A stretch of 15,148 nucleotides of DNA from CBDULX01 sp048550535 (GTDB lineage: Bacteria > Pseudomonadota > Gammaproteobacteria > SZUA-229). The notes beneath the pieces are model-generated. The model saw nothing but the letters and a program-made list of their open reading frames with translations, was not told the origin of the DNA and did no database searches. The translations under genes were made by a program, and so were the position numbers. The DNA lies in contig JBLYYN010000227.1 of assembly GCA_048550535.1 (NCBI GenBank), positions 1 to 15,148 of the forward strand, in the 5' to 3' direction. Position 1 is the stretch's first letter, and every line of letters begins with the position of its first letter. Of this stretch, positions 14,104 to 15,148 are shown piece after piece.

Positions 14104-15148
14104 CTAGCCGATACTGCCATACGCCTGTTGCTGACCTAACCAACGTCGAATAATGGACGGGATGGATGCAGGCTGTTGCAGCATAAGTTTCTGCGCCATT
14201 TGCTTCACATCATCCAGCAGGTATTCATCACGCACCACATCAGCAATACGCATCTGAATAATACCGGTTTGCCGGGTCCCCAACACTTCCCCAGGCCCCC
14301 TGATTTCCAGGTCTTTCTGCGCAATCTCAAATCCACTATTGGTTTTTCGCATAATGGATAAACGCGCTTTCGCCAGTTGTGACAATGGATTCCGGTACAT
14401 CAGAACACAATGACTGGCGGTACTGCCACGACCTACACGTCCCCTCAACTGATGCAGCTGTGACAAACCCAGACGTTCCGCATTCTCAATGATCATCAGT
14501 GAGGCATTGGGCACATCAACACCCACTTCGATCACCGTAGTCGCCACCAGCAGGTCTATATCCCCCTGCTTGAATTGCTGCATAACCCGTTCTTTATCTG
14601 CGGCCTTCATCCGTCCGTGTACCAGGCCGATAGTTAAATCCGGCAACTGGCTGGCCAGCATGACTGTAGTATCTTCAGCGGCCTGACATTGCAGAACATC
14701 AGATTCTTCTATTAGGGTACAGACCCAGTAAGCCTGCCGGCCCTCTGTGCAACTCTGCTTTACACGCTGTATCACTTCTTCTCGACGCTCTTCGCCAATA
14801 GCGACCGTGGTTACCGCTATCCGCCCCGGTGGCAGTTCGTCGATCACTGAATAATCAAGATCGGCATAAGCCGTCATCGCCAAACTTCTAGGTATAGGTG
14901 TAGCGGTCATGATCAGCTGATGAACGACCAGTCCTTTCGCACCTTTGTCCCTTAGCGCCAAACGCTGATGCACTCCGAAGCGATGCTGCTCATCAATCAC
15001 CGCCAGTGCCAGTCGCTGAAATTTTACATCGTCCTGAAACAGGGCATGGGTACCCACCACCATCATGGCTTCACCAGCGCTGACCATATCCAGCATTTGC
15101 TGGCGCTTTTTACCTTTTAATTTTCCCGATAACCAGGCCACGGTAATA
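14104..15148 (-). CDS. recG: ATP-dependent DNA helicase RecG, C-terminal part (cut by window edge)
   Basis: The open frame runs to the right edge and continues beyond it, since codons up to 15145-15147 read ..ITVAWLSGKLKGKKR, matching the interior of RecG. The GTG at 15139-15141 is therefore internal and not a start. The visible ~348 residues cover the second half of helicase domain 1 and all of domain 2: motif Ic VVGTHALFQ, motif II DEQHRFG, motif III MTATPIPRSLAMT, GLVHGRMK, motif V ATTVIEVGVDVPNAS, motif VI QLHQLRGRVGRG, and the RecG-type C-terminal QKDLEIRGPGEVLGTRQTG. RecG remodels stalled replication forks and branch-migrates Holliday junctions. The wedge domain and Walker A lie outside the window. 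It is first in a same-strand run recG, hybrid kinase, ubiC. Confidence 0.95.
   Translation of the reverse strand, partial: ITVAWLSGKLKGKKRQQMLDMVSAGEAMMVVGTHALFQDDVKFQRLALAVIDEQHRFGVHQRLALRDKGAKGLVVHQLIMTATPIPRSLAMTAYADLDYSVIDELPPGRIAVTTVAIGEERREEVIQRVKQSCTEGRQAYWVCTLIEESDVLQCQAAEDTTVMLASQLPDLTIGLVHGRMKAADKERVMQQFKQGDIDLLVATTVIEVGVDVPNASLMIIENAERLGLSQLHQLRGRVGRGSTASHCVLMYRNPLSQLAKARLSIMRKTNSGFEIAQKDLEIRGPGEVLGTRQTGIIQMRIADVVRDEYLLDDVKQMAQKLMLQQPASIPSIIRRWLGQQQAYGSIG

Noticed and set aside
1..15148. Mobile element, CRISPR, tRNA, rRNA or defence island
   Set aside because: No transposase, integrase, direct-repeat array, tRNA-like fold or defence gene set was found. RmuC alone does not make a defence system.

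Overview
The window looks like chromosomal DNA of a gammaproteobacterium of moderate GC content. FNR, UbiC, RecG, RmuC, YchJ and TusA are all of gammaproteobacterial type. The left edge cuts the start of a phosphoribulokinase gene, a Calvin-cycle enzyme, so the organism is probably a CO2-fixing autotroph. The nearby FNR oxygen sensor and a stand-alone TusA sulfur carrier fit a facultatively anaerobic or microaerophilic, possibly sulfur-oxidising, lifestyle. That lifestyle is an inference from few genes.

Layout, left to right. (1) 1-1016: the 5' end of phosphoribulokinase and an FNR-type regulator, both on the minus strand. (2) 1194-1907: a small Arg-rich protein divergent from fnr, and a convergent PilZ (c-di-GMP receptor) gene. 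(3) 2064-7728: a tight minus-strand operon, rmuC then an RND periplasmic adaptor then an RND transporter, with 8-nt and 4-nt-overlap junctions. (4) 7805-9012: a divergent plus-strand pair in ATGA overlap, a PfkB kinase strikingly like animal ketohexokinase and a small Rieske [2Fe-2S] protein. (5) 9013-9285: a non-coding tract rich in inverted repeats that looks like an intergenic repeat element. (6) 9286-9765: ychJ on the minus strand. (7) 9938-11469: tusA with a strong promoter and a long stem-loop, then a TetR regulator and a periplasmic cyclophilin. (8) 11478-15148: ubiC, an orphan hybrid histidine kinase and the 3' part of recG, all on the minus strand.

How the genes fit together. FNR may control its own promoter and the divergent small gene through a weak FNR-like site. 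RmuC shares an operon with an export pump. The ketohexokinase-like enzyme and the Rieske protein are translationally coupled and so probably functionally linked, but the link is unknown. The hybrid kinase lies between recG and ubiC with no response regulator beside it.

No tRNA, rRNA, CRISPR array, insertion sequence or phage gene was seen. Most of the window is ordinary housekeeping or accessory content. I did not find a clear new defence or mobile system. The points most worth following are the ketohexokinase-Rieske pair, the 9013-9285 repeat tract, the FNR recognition-helix substitution and the small protein at 1194.
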